A stretch of 64,000 bases of DNA from Macrocystis pyrifera (Eukaryota; Sar; Phaeophyceae; Laminariales; Laminariaceae): assembly GCA_031763025.1 (NCBI GenBank), contig JASSKH010000010.1, positions 4,149,901 to 4,213,900 on the forward strand, in the 5' to 3' direction. The notes beneath the pieces are model-generated. The model made no database searches. It saw nothing but the letters and a program-made list of their open reading frames with translations, and was not told where the DNA came from. The first letter of the stretch is position 1. Every line of letters starts with the position of its first letter. Both the position numbers and the translations under genes were made by a program. Positions 34,265 through 46,063 of this stretch are shown here, piece by piece.

Positions 34265-37200
34265 ATGGCGCACACGGCAAGCACGCCGCTGGTGGTAGGG
34301 GAGTCTCTGACTCCACCGAAATACGGAGAGGTGTGGACCGAGCAGGCCTCTCGTGTTTTTTACGCAGCGTACCTCGATTATGAGGAACGGCTGCAGCTCG
34401 CCAACGCTCAGGGGGTGGTTCAGCACTCCAAAGTGAGCATGGGCCAGCTTATCCCCAATTACATTCATCGGTGTTTTGAGGGATTTTACAAGCATCAGAC
34501 TACGATGACCGCCTCGGAGTTGTTGGACGCTGTTAGGCAGCACGCTGGTTACACAACCACCAGCAACAGATTTGACACCTCGCGGGCGGCAGCGGACTTG
34601 CGTCGCGTTCTCTCAATGAGGCGCGATGAAAAGCAGGGCGGTGAAACATCCGTCAAAGACCGCGCGATGATGGTAAACTCCGCTATGGAAAAGTATTTTG
34701 CGGAGAATCACGCGGTGCATGCCATGTACCGCGCGCAGGACCGTTCGTGGTTGCCCGGACCGGCGGAATTTGTGAGCATGGCGTTGGTGGATGGCTTATG
34801 GCCGTCCGAGTTCAAAAAGTACGTAAAAGGTCAGCTAACGTACGCTGCAGGGTGGAAGAAGGACCCGGCATTGGTCATGGACCAAATTTTTTCTGCTGCA
34901 GAACAGTGGAAATTCATCGAGGCGTATGGTCGGAAAGATGCTGCAGGGGCAGCTGAACCGCGACGCCAACAGCAGCAGAAACCGAAACAGCAGCAGTCCG
35001 CGAAAAAGTCGTTTGTTCGCGTCTGTTTCGAGTGTGGTGATCCCAACCATTATGTTTCTGATTGCCCAAAAGCTCGCGGTGGCGGCACAGCTCCCAGCAG
35101 TGGTGGGCGCGGGTCGTCAGGGTATCGCGGGGGCCGCAATGGCGGCCGGGGCAGATTCAACCATGGACGCGGGCGCGGTGGCCGTGGTGGCAATCAATTG
35201 ACAGCGGGCGGTGGAACTTCTGCTGTTGCTTCTTCAACTTCTGGTGCGCCAGCGGCAGGAGCCGCTGGGTCGGGATCTGGTTCGTCTGTTGCCGGCCGAG
35301 CTGTATACGTTGGAGGAGCTGGAACATCGGTGGGTGCTGCTGGAGCGAGAACTTCGCCATCCACCGAGCGGGCGGAGTCAGTGTCTGGTGCTGCTGCAGG
35401 GGCGGTAGCGCCGGAACCGTCTGTATATTCGACGTCTTGGTCGGGGTGGACCGCCGATTCTATTTCTTCGGCGCCGGCTGTAGGAGGGCAGCCATGGCGT
35501 CAGGTGACTCTTGGTACCGACCAGAGTTCAACGGCAGGTGAAGTGCCTGTCGATCGCAGCGCTGAGTGTTTACGCGCTGATCTCTCTTTGCCAGGGTCGG
35601 TTGGTTCGCTGATGGCGCGTGTGATCCTTGATTCGGGGTCGGCGCTCACGTCCATCGGTGTCGGCTTACTTCAGCAGCTGTCTTCGCATTTCGGCGGCGC
35701 CGATCTGCAAATTCCGTTCGAAAATGGCCCGCAGCAGGCGAAAACCGCTACGGGTGTTTCAGTGATGGTCACGCACAAAACGGTGCCGATTGCCGTGAGT
35801 GTACGGACGCCGTGGGGAGCGGTGAAATTGGAGCCCATCACTTTCGCGGTCATGCCTGGTACAGATAACGTCGTTCTGTTTGGCATGGCTACCATGAAAG
35901 CTCTTGGCATCGACGTCTACCGTGAAGCTCTGGAGAAGCTTCGCCCTCGCGCAGTGCCGGTATCGACCGGTGTGGAGACTCCGAGTTACCTTGCGGCGCG
36001 CAGAGTGACGGTTTCCGTGCGTGCTTTTCAGACCGAGGCTACGGTGGATGCTCCGGAGGACAAGGCGGTGGAACATTTGGTCGACCGGGGGCCAGACATG
36101 TTCATGGATCCGGAGGAGGAGCGGACGGCCCGAGAACGGGCGTTGGAGGACAGCGTGCAGCAGGCAGAGCAGAGTGGATTAAGCGTCGGCGGAGCAACCC
36201 GTTTGCGCGAAATTTTGGCTCGTCGCGTGGGTGCTTTTCGCCGTGCGCTGTGTGGTGATCCGCCAGCGCAAGTGGAGCCGATGCGAGTGCAGCTGAAGCA
36301 ACAGGCGAAGCCTGTCAAGGCAACGCCACGTCGGTACGAACCGACGAAAAGGGACTGGCTCTCGAAGTGCATTGCTGCTTTGGTGTTTTTTGGCTTTGTC
36401 TACCACAACATCCAGGCGGTGTGGGCGAGTCCGGCGATGGCGGTGCCCAAGAAGGACTCTTTCCGTTTGGTGAGCGACTACTCGGCGGTGAACGCACAGG
36501 TGGAGAAGTCCCCGGGCGTCATGCCCAACCATGAAGACATGGGAGATCTGCTGGGGGCGCGTTTCTTCGGCAAGCTGGACCTACTTCAAGGGTACTGGCA
36601 GATGCCTTTGGCTCCGGAGGCGCAAGACGTCTTCACCATGGCGACAAGCGACGGTTTGTTCACGCCTACCCGTGTTCCCCAAGGTGTTTTGAATGCGACT
36701 TCTTATTTCCAAGGTGTCATGACTGAAGTGTTGCGTGGTTTGGATTGCAAAGTTTGGGTCGATGACGTTTTCTTTTTCGCAGACACCGAAGAAGCTCTTC
36801 TGCAGCTGCTTGATGACATTCTTGAACGCCTGGAGAATGTTGGACTGTTTGTCGCCGCCCACAAGTGTACCTTCTTCTCTCGTGAACTGGTCTGGTGTGG
36901 TAAGGTGTATTCCAATGGTGTCGTGTCCCATGACCCCGCTCGAGTGCAAGGTTTAAGTGAAATGCGTCGTCCCGAAAACGCTGGAGAACTAATGCAATTC
37001 TTGCAGGCTGTCAACTGGTTGCGTACATCGTTACCACGTTTAGCGGAAACGGTAGCACCGTTACGTGATTTTTTGGAGGAGCTCCTTGTTGGGGCTACAC
37101 GTCGGACTAAGCGAGTGGCGCGCAATCGTGTCATCAAGGATACCGCGTGGACGGAGGATCGGGTGCGGGCGTGGAATGCCGCACGGGGTTTGGTGGCGCA

Positions 37201-39274
37201 AGCAGTGCCGCTTCATCATCCTCGTCCCGGGTGCGTTGTTTTGATGTTTCCTGACGCTTCTGATTTCCATTGGGGTAGTTTTCTCACCCAAGTGCCTGAA
37301 CACGAATTTCGCAGTGGATTGGCGTTGGAAAGCATGTCTCACGAGCCTCTCGGATTTCTGAGTGGTTCGTTCACAGGTTCGCAGTTGCGCTGGGCGACTG
37401 TCGACAAAGAAGGTTTTGCGATCGTTAATACGTTCCGGAGGCTCGAATACCTGCTTTGGGGTGGTGTTCATATCTTTACTGATCATCGAAACTTGCAGTA
37501 CATTTTCAATCCGGAGAAGTGTGTCACGACGGTCACAAAGACCATGGCACAACGCCTAGAGAATTGGAAGGGTGTTTTAGGACAATACCGCTATGCAATC
37601 GAACACATCCCTGGCGATCGAAACTGTTGGGGGGATCTGTTGTCTCGTTGGGTCAAAGTTCCTACGGTGCCTGTTCGTTCGGTTGCCGTGCACAGCCCAT
37701 GTAATGCTGACGATTCGCTTCCCGCATTGGATGTGATTCGTGCCTCGCAACAAAGGTCTGTCGCTCGTATCGGCGTTGGTGTTCATGAATTTTCGACAAC
37801 CTTCGGTCAAGCTACCTTGGCCGATGATGGTTTGTTTCGTGTGCGTGTTGGGGTGCGTGACGTCTTGTGGATTCCGCCGGATGATCTTGCTCTTCAAACT
37901 CGTTTGATGGTGTGCGCGCACATGCGCTCGGCTGGTCACCGTGGTGTGGCGCCGACTTTGTTTCGCCTGAAGGAATATTGTGTTTGGCCTCACATGGATT
38001 CTCAGGTTCGCGAATTCGTTCGCCAGTGTTTGCACTGTGTAGACACGCGTGCAGGTGCACTCATTCCTCGTCCCTACGGAGACACGGTGCATGGTACCGC
38101 TCCGGGAGAAGTGGTGCACTTTGATTTTTTGTATGTTGGCCACAGCGGGCCCGAAGGTAGCGATGGCCTGCCTGATGAGGATGGTTTCCGATATGTTTTG
38201 GTCATCATGGATGATTTGTCCAACTACGTGGCGTTGGAACCGGCCGAGGCTTGTACAGCCGAGGTCACAGCGAAGCATTTGCTAGCCTGGTGTAAGACTT
38301 TGGGGGTGCCGCGTGTGTGGGTGAGTGATACCGCCACGCATTTCAAGAACAGGGTGCTTGCTTTGTTGAGCGACGCGTTGCACATCGAACATCGTTTTGC
38401 TGTCGCTTACACGCCGTGGTCGAACGGTACGTGTGAACGCATGGTAAAAGAGGTGGTACGTGCTCTGCGTTCCATTCTGTCAGAACAGCGTCGTCAGGTT
38501 TCGGAGTGGGTTGATGTTTTGCCGGCCGCTCAGTGGGCCTTGAACACTTCGTTTCGTGAACGTTACCGAAGCACTCCGTACAGCGTGATGTTTGGGCGTG
38601 CTCCGCGTACCGATTTCTCGGCGCTCGTTTCTGAGTCTGATGGCAGGTGGAATGTTGACGTGATGAATGCTGACTTGTTGCGTGCGAACGTCCGTGAAGT
38701 CGTTGCAGAGCAGGAGAGATTTTGCGCCGATATTCGCGCAGCTGTTGCCGTGTCTCGCGACAACAAACGTAAACAGGCTCAGGGCCAGGTGGTGTTGCCA
38801 AAATTTGCGGTTGGTGATTTCGTGTTGTATGCTCGTGTTCGTCGGCAGGGTGTCACACCGAAATTGTTGTCCACATGGACTGGTCCGTGGCGTGTGGTAG
38901 CAGCTGATCATGATCATGTGTACTCAGTTCAGAACATCGTTTCTGGGAAGGTGCATCAAGCTCACGTGGCTCGTTTACGATTTTATGCGGATGCGACGTT
39001 GAACGTCACCGCTGATCTGAAGGATGTTTTCCAACATTCCTTTGCGCAGGGTGAATGCCGCATGAATGCTTTGGTGCATGTGGCCGAAGATGATGCCAAC
39101 GAGGTGATTGTCTTGGTCGATTGGGATGGTTTCGAAGCAGAGGAGCGCACGTGGGAGTCTTTGCGGTCGATTTATTCTGCTGCGCCTGAATTCGTCGTGA
39201 AGGAATTGCGCAAATTACGGATGACCCGTGCGCTCAAGATTAAAATTGCTTCAGAGTTCAGCATTGATTTGTGA
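34265..39274 (+). CDS. Gag-Pol polyprotein of the LTR element
   Basis: A single 1,669-residue frame from an ATG 208 bp after the 5' LTR. Parts in order: Gag-like N-terminus (to about residue 245); a zinc knuckle of CX2CX4HX4C type (about 253-268); a Gly/Ser/Ala-rich linker; an aspartic protease region with DSG (about 455); reverse transcriptase (about 690-900); RNase H (about 985-1,085); integrase with zinc-binding head (about 1,218-1,265) and core (about 1,280-1,445); and a chromodomain near the end (about 1,598-1,650). Gag and Pol share one frame, as in several chromoviruses. Confidence 0.9.
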   Translation: MAHTASTPLVVGESLTPPKYGEVWTEQASRVFYAAYLDYEERLQLANAQGVVQHSKVSMGQLIPNYIHRCFEGFYKHQTTMTASELLDAVRQHAGYTTTSNRFDTSRAAADLRRVLSMRRDEKQGGETSVKDRAMMVNSAMEKYFAENHAVHAMYRAQDRSWLPGPAEFVSMALVDGLWPSEFKKYVKGQLTYAAGWKKDPALVMDQIFSAAEQWKFIEAYGRKDAAGAAEPRRQQQQKPKQQQSAKKSFVRVCFECGDPNHYVSDCPKARGGGTAPSSGGRGSSGYRGGRNGGRGRFNHGRGRGGRGGNQLTAGGGTSAVASSTSGAPAAGAAGSGSGSSVAGRAVYVGGAGTSVGAAGARTSPSTERAESVSGAAAGAVAPEPSVYSTSWSGWTADSISSAPAVGGQPWRQVTLGTDQSSTAGEVPVDRSAECLRADLSLPGSVGSLMARVILDSGSALTSIGVGLLQQLSSHFGGADLQIPFENGPQQAKTATGVSVMVTHKTVPIAVSVRTPWGAVKLEPITFAVMPGTDNVVLFGMATMKALGIDVYREALEKLRPRAVPVSTGVETPSYLAARRVTVSVRAFQTEATVDAPEDKAVEHLVDRGPDMFMDPEEERTARERALEDSVQQAEQSGLSVGGATRLREILARRVGAFRRALCGDPPAQVEPMRVQLKQQAKPVKATPRRYEPTKRDWLSKCIAALVFFGFVYHNIQAVWASPAMAVPKKDSFRLVSDYSAVNAQVEKSPGVMPNHEDMGDLLGARFFGKLDLLQGYWQMPLAPEAQDVFTMATSDGLFTPTRVPQGVLNATSYFQGVMTEVLRGLDCKVWVDDVFFFADTEEALLQLLDDILERLENVGLFVAAHKCTFFSRELVWCGKVYSNGVVSHDPARVQGLSEMRRPENAGELMQFLQAVNWLRTSLPRLAETVAPLRDFLEELLVGATRRTKRVARNRVIKDTAWTEDRVRAWNAARGLVAQAVPLHHPRPGCVVLMFPDASDFHWGSFLTQVPEHEFRSGLALESMSHEPLGFLSGSFTGSQLRWATVDKEGFAIVNTFRRLEYLLWGGVHIFTDHRNLQYIFNPEKCVTTVTKTMAQRLENWKGVLGQYRYAIEHIPGDRNCWGDLLSRWVKVPTVPVRSVAVHSPCNADDSLPALDVIRASQQRSVARIGVGVHEFSTTFGQATLADDGLFRVRVGVRDVLWIPPDDLALQTRLMVCAHMRSAGHRGVAPTLFRLKEYCVWPHMDSQVREFVRQCLHCVDTRAGALIPRPYGDTVHGTAPGEVVHFDFLYVGHSGPEGSDGLPDEDGFRYVLVIMDDLSNYVALEPAEACTAEVTAKHLLAWCKTLGVPRVWVSDTATHFKNRVLALLSDALHIEHRFAVAYTPWSNGTCERMVKEVVRALRSILSEQRRQVSEWVDVLPAAQWALNTSFRERYRSTPYSVMFGRAPRTDFSALVSESDGRWNVDVMNADLLRANVREVVAEQERFCADIRAAVAVSRDNKRKQAQGQVVLPKFAVGDFVLYARVRRQGVTPKLLSTWTGPWRVVAADHDHVYSVQNIVSGKVHQAHVARLRFYADATLNVTADLKDVFQHSFAQGECRMNALVHVAEDDANEVIVLVDWDGFEAEERTWESLRSIYSAAPEFVVKELRKLRMTRALKIKIASEFSIDL

Positions 39275-39352
39275 TTTGCCGCATGCGATTTCGTCTTGGT
39301 TTTTTGGTTTTGTCAAGCTCGTTCGTGTCGAGTGAACTCGCTTTGGGGGTGC

Positions 39353-39584
39353 TGTAGCCAAAAGATACCAAGCCGTGGAGGTTTCAGTGTAATCGCATGT
39401 GTGAGTGGAGCAGTGGCCGGGGATCCTGTGTGATGTCCCCTAGCCACCTGGCTCGTGGTCCGATGAGGATCACTCCGTGATAATACAAGCTCTAAGAACA
39501 AGACTTACTGAGTGCGAGGCCAGCGAGACTGGTGGAGTCCCTCGCTGGAAGCCCTCTTGCTGATATCATCTGGCAGAGGCCATA
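39353..39584 (+). repeat. 3' LTR
   Basis: Identical to 33,826-34,057. Preceded by a short G-rich stretch (TTTGGGGGTGC), a possible polypurine tract, and followed by TGTCT, which matches the 5' flank. Confidence 0.88.
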
Positions 39585-40349
39585 TGTCTTAGTGTTCAGA
39601 TCTTTTCATATTTAGTAAGAAGTATTATAGTTGCCCTGTACAACCGCATACTTTTACTTGCTGTTGATTCTATACATAGGTACGGATGTATTTTCTTTAT
39701 CTTTTCTGCGCGCGGTGACTGGCTGCTGGTTTTTCAAGAACATAAGATGAGTGACTACTCTGCCTTGGTCTATCACAGCGATAAACGGTCACCCTACTAC
39801 TGATCGTGGTTGCGATGCGGTTCGAACCTCTGTTGGTGTATTTCGTGCACATGTTTTTTTTTGTTTTGTTTAGTTTTCCCCAGTCTGCTCCGTTGTCGCC
39901 GAAAGTGCAAGAGCGCGCGAGTTGGGGAAACTCCGATTATAATCGACAATTACTTAGTAGTAGTGGGAATTCTACACTCTTATCGGGAAAAAGACGAATG
40001 CCATCAATACCGGGGTGCAGAAGGGAAGGCACCTGTGACCACGGCTTGTCTAGAAGACCGGTGTGATGGTAAAACCTCCTTCGAGATGAGCTGGAAAGTA
40101 ATAAGGGGTATCACTCGGGGGGTGGCCATTTCGAGAGAAAAGTACGTACGAGCATATAGTAGTGCACTCATGTTTCATACCTGATGCGTGTTTTCGGGAA
40201 GCTCCGAGCGTACCTTTTATTGGTCACCGCTGTAAGCAACTGCATCGACGTTTCGGGCACAGCTTGTACGCGGAAATTGAGTTGGAATTTTGGCACATTT
40301 TTGCAGTTCTTAAAAAGTATTTATCGCATAACAAGTAGTGCTACGGTAC
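39585..40349. other. Spacer between the two LTR elements
   Basis: No gene is visible. It holds a SINE tail fragment at 40,005-40,112. Confidence 0.5.
40005..40112 (+). mobile_element. tRNA-derived SINE fragment
   Basis: Matches the tail half of the SINE at 4,452-4,775 (GGCACCTGTGACCACGGCTTG, CTGGAAAGTAA), with substitutions; the head is missing. Confidence 0.55.
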
Positions 40350-40616
40350 TGCTTTGAATGAGGCTGAAAGCCCGGTAATTACCAGGGTTCAGGCACTGGG
40401 ATCGTATTTGTAGTACTTGGGAGGCGTATGGAGGCGTATCTTAGATGGAACCAGGGGTTTTCCCAGCGAGGCACGAGCTTGACTCTCAGTCCCCGCGTGT
40501 ACAAAAGGAAAACATGCTGCTCTTCTTCTATCTCTAAGGGAACAACACGCGTGAGTACCAACGAGTGCCGGCTTTATAGGCAAACCTGCCCAGGGATACA
40601 AAGTGTACCCTCAGGG
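40350..40616 (+). repeat. Diverged LTR, left
   Basis: Begins TGCTTTGAATGAGGCTGAAAG and ends near GGGATACAAAGTGTAC. Pairs with 43,895-44,147; the outer edges are approximate. Confidence 0.65.
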
Positions 40617-43259
40617 GGCGACTAGGGCTCTGGAGAAGCCCCCGCTGCGGCGACGTTGGTCGCCCAGCGCACTCCTTTCCCAACGAGCACTCTACAGGGA
40701 GAAGATTCCGCCGTGATTTCTGATCCGGCCGCGTCTGCCCCTCCGCCGCTTGGCAACCCGGCGCCTCTGAATGCCTTGTCGCCTTCTGGCCGCATTTCCA
40801 CTCGGACGCGCCGACGAACAGCCGCTGCCGCTGGCACCGTGCCACCTGCTGTTGATTATGGCTTCGGGCCCGGCCCCTAGACCATCCGTCCGGCGTGCTA
40901 CTGCCCCACCGCGAGCTCCACGGCCGCGGCCGCCCGCACCCGTCTTTATGACCCCGACTCCTGCCGCTTCGTCGGTCCCGACGGTACTCATCCCGTCCAA
41001 CCGCGACCGCACCGAGCCCGTGGGAACTCCTCTTTTACGGCTTTCGCCGCCAACTGACGCACCGCCCGTCACCCCGACCGACTTGGACGCCGTCAGGGCA
41101 GCTACGGAATTTCAGTTCGGTGATTCCGTAGCGAGCTATTCGCACGCCGACTGGGCTCGGGAACAACAGGCCCAGCCCGTGTGAAATTCCGCCATGCGCT
41201 ACATAGCCCTTCGCCGGCCGGAAGGTTTGCCCGTCGACTTTTTGTCGTGTTTCCCTTTCCACCAGCGCCCTCCCTTTTCGGAGGTTCAGGAGCTGGCTAA
41301 CAAAGGCTACTTGCACACCACCGACGCGGGCATCGTTCTACTCGTCCGACAGCCGTCCCCCCCCCCTGCGTCGGATACGCAACGTCCGGTGGGTCGTACG
41401 GCCTGTTTATTGAACGACGAGCCTATTCGCATGTATGAGCCGCTACTCACGCGCCCCTGGGTTATGCAGGCTTGCCATTCCACAGCTTTTTGCAACGAAG
41501 GAACCGCGCGCACCTTACGTATGCTCGGACGTTTCTACTGGTGGATCGGTATGAGCATCTGCACCCGGTGGAGGTTACGCAACTGCTTGAAGTGCCAAGC
41601 ACGGGAAACGTCGCGGCCGACGGTCCGGTCGTTCCTCAATCACGTTGTCACTGCCAGAAGGACCCGGCATAGCCGTCAGCGTAGACTACTTCGCCCCTCT
41701 GCCGGTGACGCCTCGAGAAAATACCTACATCTTGCTTTTCACGGATTGTTTCAGCCGCCGAGCCGATATGTATGACGTCACAGCGGCAGAATTCACCGCC
41801 GAGGGCACGGCTGACATTCTCATCAAGTAACCGGTATATTTCCCTCTGGGGATGCCCGCGCAGCATCTTCCCGGACAACGGCCTCCAGTTCTGCTCCAAA
41901 CTTTCGCACGCCGTTTATCAGCTTCTCGGAATTCGGAAATTTTCCACCAGCTCGTACCACCCAAACGGCAACGATGGGGTGGAACGTGGAAACCACACGA
42001 TGGCCCAGATGCTGGCAATGGTCGTCAACGAGCTCCAAAACAACTGGGATGAACAGCTCCCTCACGTCGAATTCACGCACAACAGTTCTGTCAGCGCCGC
42101 CACGGGTTTGGCCCCCAACGAAGTCCATATGGGTCGGCTGCCACGCATCCCCCTCACGATTTTCGAGCGTGCTGGAGTCGTCGGCCACCAGAGTTTGGCC
42201 CGCGACCACCTCGCTTACTGCGATTTGGCCACGGACCGCCAGCAGCGCGCGTTCGATATCGTTCGCGAACACCATATCCTCCCTGTTGCTCGCGTGAACG
42301 GCCGCAACTCCGCCCTTTCCGACGAAGTGCGTCCAGTCCCCAAATATGTGGGTGTACAATACGGCGGCTACCATTCGCCAGGGCGCGAAGCCGGACACGG
42401 ACGCCAAGGTCCTCAAGACCAAACTCTCATTCAAGTGGACAGGCCCCTACAAAGTCCTCGCAGTTGGCCCCTGCTCCTCAACGGACACTCCGGATCGATA
42501 CCCTCTCGGAGCAAAGTTCCTGTATTTGGATCTCCCTTCCGATATGCCGGGCGCTGATGCCCGCCGGCGCGTATCGGTTCAATGCTGCAAGCCCTGTGCC
42601 CACCCCACGACCGTGGCGACATCCCGAAGTATTTTCCAGCGGGGTTGAAGCAATACGTGCTCTACAACTTCTTCAAGAAATCCCCCCCGTGCCACGTCAC
42701 CCAGGACGACGTTTCGACCCCTCTTCAACGACTTGAAGCGGAAAAGATTACCGGACACCAATCGGTTAGAGGCCGACGGCGTCATCACGGTGATGTACGA
42801 GGCGCACTGGACCGGACTATCCCGTCCATCCTGGGAACGGGAAATGGACCTTCAGCTTTCCGGCCACAAAGTTTGCGCTACTGGGCCAGCACCCTGAAGC
42901 AGCACCGCCAAACCACCAACCGCCTGTACCGCCGGATGAGAAATCGGCGCGGCACAACGGGAGCTTTCTTGGTGTAACGGCGAGCGGTTTCTGGCATCTG
43001 GCTGTGGCTGCGTATCGCACGCCGATTGGCTTCGCCGATACTGCAGCACCGTGCTTCCCAACGGGGTCCACTATTGGTGCAAGGGCGACGACGGTCTGTG
43101 GTGGCTCGGGAAAATCGGCGCGACTGCGCCAACTGATGGGGTATATTTGTTTCGGGTCTTAGACGACCCGGGACCGGTCAAGTGTCTTCTTTCTCCGGCG
43201 CTCTACACGACCTCGACAAGAGCTGTACGAGGTTCTTGGTGTCTGCAAATAAACTTGGC

Positions 43260-43894
43260 TAGCGCGTTCGTACGGGGGGGGTCCAGCGTAACGTAGATGA
43301 ATCTCGAGGCGCCGCAGTGGATAGCTGATTTTCGCTTCTCGGCTGCACTCGATATTTTTTCCTGCTCGGTGTGTTCCTGGTTTATTTTTCATGGGCTGGG
43401 TTGGGGATTTTTTTTTTTTTTTTCACGTATTTTTTCCTGCCTACCCCCCCGCTCAGTCTGGGTAGTCGGGCCGCTCATTTGCGGCACAGGACACGTCTCC
43501 AGAGTTGTGGGCTGGGTTGAAGGGGTTCTTGGGGTATTCCGTGTTATTTTTCTTCTCGTCCTACCGATCCTCCCCCGCTCGGGAGCTAGGGGCGATCTGG
43601 ATAACATTGATAACACCTACTGGGGAACAGGACCGTTTTGTGTTTTGTGTTCACATTTCGCTTTTCCGTAGACACTTTCTCGCCCCATCCACGTTGCGGG
43701 TGGTATGGCGATGGCTTTCGTTGACGATTTGTCCTGCCCCTCAAGGCTAGGCCTTCCTTTCTTTCTCTTTTTTGACGTACCTTGCCGGCTTCGTTACCTT
43801 GCCGTTCAGAAGTGTGGGATCGGGTATTGAGGAGCCGCATCTTCGACTCACGTTTTAGCTTGTGGAATCGGAGTGGCCTGGTGTGTTATGGTAT
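43260..43894. other. Stretch between integrase tail and right LTR
   Basis: No recognisable gene. It is T- and C-rich and probably the 3' non-coding part of the older LTR element. Confidence 0.4.
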
Positions 43895-44147
43895 TGCTTT
43901 GAATGAGGCTGAAAGTCCGGCAATTATTCAGGCACTGGGATCGTATTTATAGTACTTAGGAGACGTATCTTAGATGGAAAACCAGGGGTTTTACCAGCGA
44001 GGCACGAGCTTGCGTCTCAGTCTCCGCGTGCACGAAAGGACTAAATAAAAGCTGCTCTTCTTCTATCTTTAAGCAAACAACACACGTGAGTACCAACGAG
44101 TACCAGCTTAATAGGCAAACCTGTCCAGGGATACAAAGCGTCCCAAC
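43895..44147 (+). repeat. Diverged LTR, right
   Basis: Begins TGCTTTGAATGAGGCTGAAAG. The shared blocks GCGAGGCACGAGCTTG and AACCTGTCCAGGGATACAAAG confirm the pair. Confidence 0.65.
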
Positions 44148-44261
44148 CCCTGATCTTATCAGTAATCATTGGGATGTTCGGTAAGGCGAATTTCGAATCC
44201 CGAGGAAACCATCGTCTCGTTCGTCGGTGGCTCAAAGAGTGATATCGTTAGTTAAGTCCGC

Positions 44262-44305
44262 TTAAATTAGAGGAAAATCGACGAGCAGTGGGAATGCTGA
44301 ATTCA
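44262..44305 (+). mobile_element. SINE body fragment
   Basis: AAAATCGACGAGCAGTGGG followed by AATGCTGAA, the internal block of the tRNA-derived SINE family. Confidence 0.5.
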
Positions 44306-44491
44306 CTCTTTCCGCGATAAAATCCAAGGTGTGTGTCATATGTATGAGTATGTAATCGGTGTATGTATGTACATATATTACACCTGGTATATGTCGTACC
44401 GGGGGGGTAGAGAAGATGCCTATAATTATTTGTATATACACCGGGCACTACCTGGTATGGTCTGATATGCAGGTACTTCACTGACTGCCTG

Positions 44492-44597
44492 TTACGGGGG
44501 ACCATTTCAAACAGGACCAAATATTGTTAGTAAAAATAGGAAAGTGCATAGGTTTTTGTTTGTACCGTAGGTCCTATTTGCTATGGTCCCCCCGAAA
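44492..44597. mobile_element. MITE-A copy 4
   Basis: TTACGGGGGACCATTTC at the left and its inverted partner ending CCCCCCGAAATA at the right; slightly diverged from the other copies. Confidence 0.7.
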
Positions 44598-46063
44598 TAG
44601 CTGTGGCCACAACGTTTTCTTGTTGCACAGAAGGTCTTCGAGAGTGTCAGAATTCACGCGAGATGAGCTGGCAAGAAACAGGGATAAACAAAACTCGAAC
44701 GAACTTAAATAATGTGGCTCTTCACCACTCTCACTCGCCTGCCCCCCCCCCCCCTCCCCCCCCCCCCGCCCGCCCCGCCCGCCGCCTTTCCCACTATATA
44801 TGCGCGGGGCCTCTTACTTCATTTGGCCGCTTGGGACAATCACAGTCTCTCTGATATACCCGCTGCAACTTACCAAGGCCCCATGCAGAATTCACGGCGG
44901 GTGCTCGCACTCCGACTGCTGGAAGTCAGGGCATGCCTGCCACCTCTCTCTGCGGATTGCATTAATACTCTCTCGTATTGTCATCTCCATCCATATTCTC
45001 GCTCTTATGTGTTGAGCGCTGCAACGTCAGTCAGAAAAACCTTGAACCTGGTGTGATAATTTGAACTTATCCATAAAACGGTATACCGAGAGTGTCTTTT
45101 GCGAAAACTCGATACAGAAAGAAAGCACTACGATACAGAAGTCAGTATCTAGTCGCAAGGCACCACCACTGCTGCTGCTGTTGTGGTCGCGATTTGGCCA
45201 CAACCTCTACAGCAGTACGTACTCAGGATTCTTTACAGCTGCAGCAGCAAGCAGATGTCTACAAATACACTTGTGGTGGGGATGCGGTTACACGTGTACG
45301 CTCTCGTGTCTAAAACCGCCGGAACGGCCGGAAGCAGATTTCGATTTTGATTTTCATTCAATTATTTTTCGATTTTCGATTTCTATTCTTCGTGATCTGT
45401 GCTATCCCGCACAAGGTACATGCCATCATCAGGACGGGGGCGCAATACAGCATCATTAAGACGTCATGCTTTACATAAGCGTCTCGTCGCGCGCCAAAAC
45501 TGGTTGACATCTGTTATAATAGCATAGAACGAGAGCCGCGGCCGAAGCACCACTGAAACCTGGGAACCAATTATGATGATGGATGTCTTTGCCGTTCGAC
45601 GTTTTCCACAGCAAACGTCTCGAGATGCGAAAAAAAAAATGGCTGCCACGTTTTGGTCGAAGCACCGGAAATCGGCGAAAACCGAAACATAGGACCGAAA
45701 AATACAAAAATACCTGAAAAATACACATTTTTGATCAATTAACATAAGGTGAGGTATCTTTTTCTTCACTGACCAATAGGAGCCCTTCATTTTGACGGTT
45801 GCGGACCCATCCCAATCACGACATGTCGACCAGGAAGCGAAATTTGCAGGGCCGGGACAGAAAACCAAAGCCACAACCCGCGCGCGAAGGCAACAAGGCA
45901 AGGCGTTCCCCTTGCAAGCCAACGGATTGGCGAGCACTGCGCGGCGAGCTGGCAACTCGCGGAGCGCTGGGGGCCAGACGGATAAGGCCGAGGAAACGCT
46001 TGGATCGGTTTCAACCCTTGGCGTGTTTGTTTGAGCTCACAAGGAAAAGCAATCTCAGTCGAA
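44598..46063. other. Upstream region of the ARC5/DRP5B-like gene
   Basis: No separate gene is supported. It includes a C-rich tract (44,743-44,790), CTG-type repeats (45,170-45,250) and the presumed promoter and 5' leader of the gene starting at 46,064. I see no convincing TATA box. Confidence 0.4.

Larger units (their letters stand above)
33826..39584 (+). mobile_element. Ty3/gypsy LTR retrotransposon with chromodomain, looks whole
   Basis: 5.76 kb, bounded by two identical LTRs of about 232 bp and flanked by TGTC(T) on both sides, a 4-5-bp target duplication. Between the LTRs lies one long frame (34,265-39,274) with all parts of a Ty3-type Gag-Pol and a C-terminal chromodomain. Because the LTRs do not differ over their length, the insertion is very recent. 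A chromodomain suggests targeting to marked chromatin. It sits between the LINE remnant and an older broken relative. Confidence 0.9.
40350..44147 (+). mobile_element. Older, broken Ty3/gypsy-type LTR element
   Basis: Two diverged direct repeats of about 255-265 bp (40,350-40,616 and 43,895-44,147) bracket a region with an integrase zinc-binding head (about 41,460-41,620), integrase core (about 41,670-42,160), a chromodomain-like piece (about 42,720-42,900) and a conserved tail ending GSWCLQI (about 43,240). It is broken, with several breaks. The LTR divergence, visibly over 10 percent, makes it much older than the element at 33.8-39.6 kb and not the same family. Confidence 0.75.
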
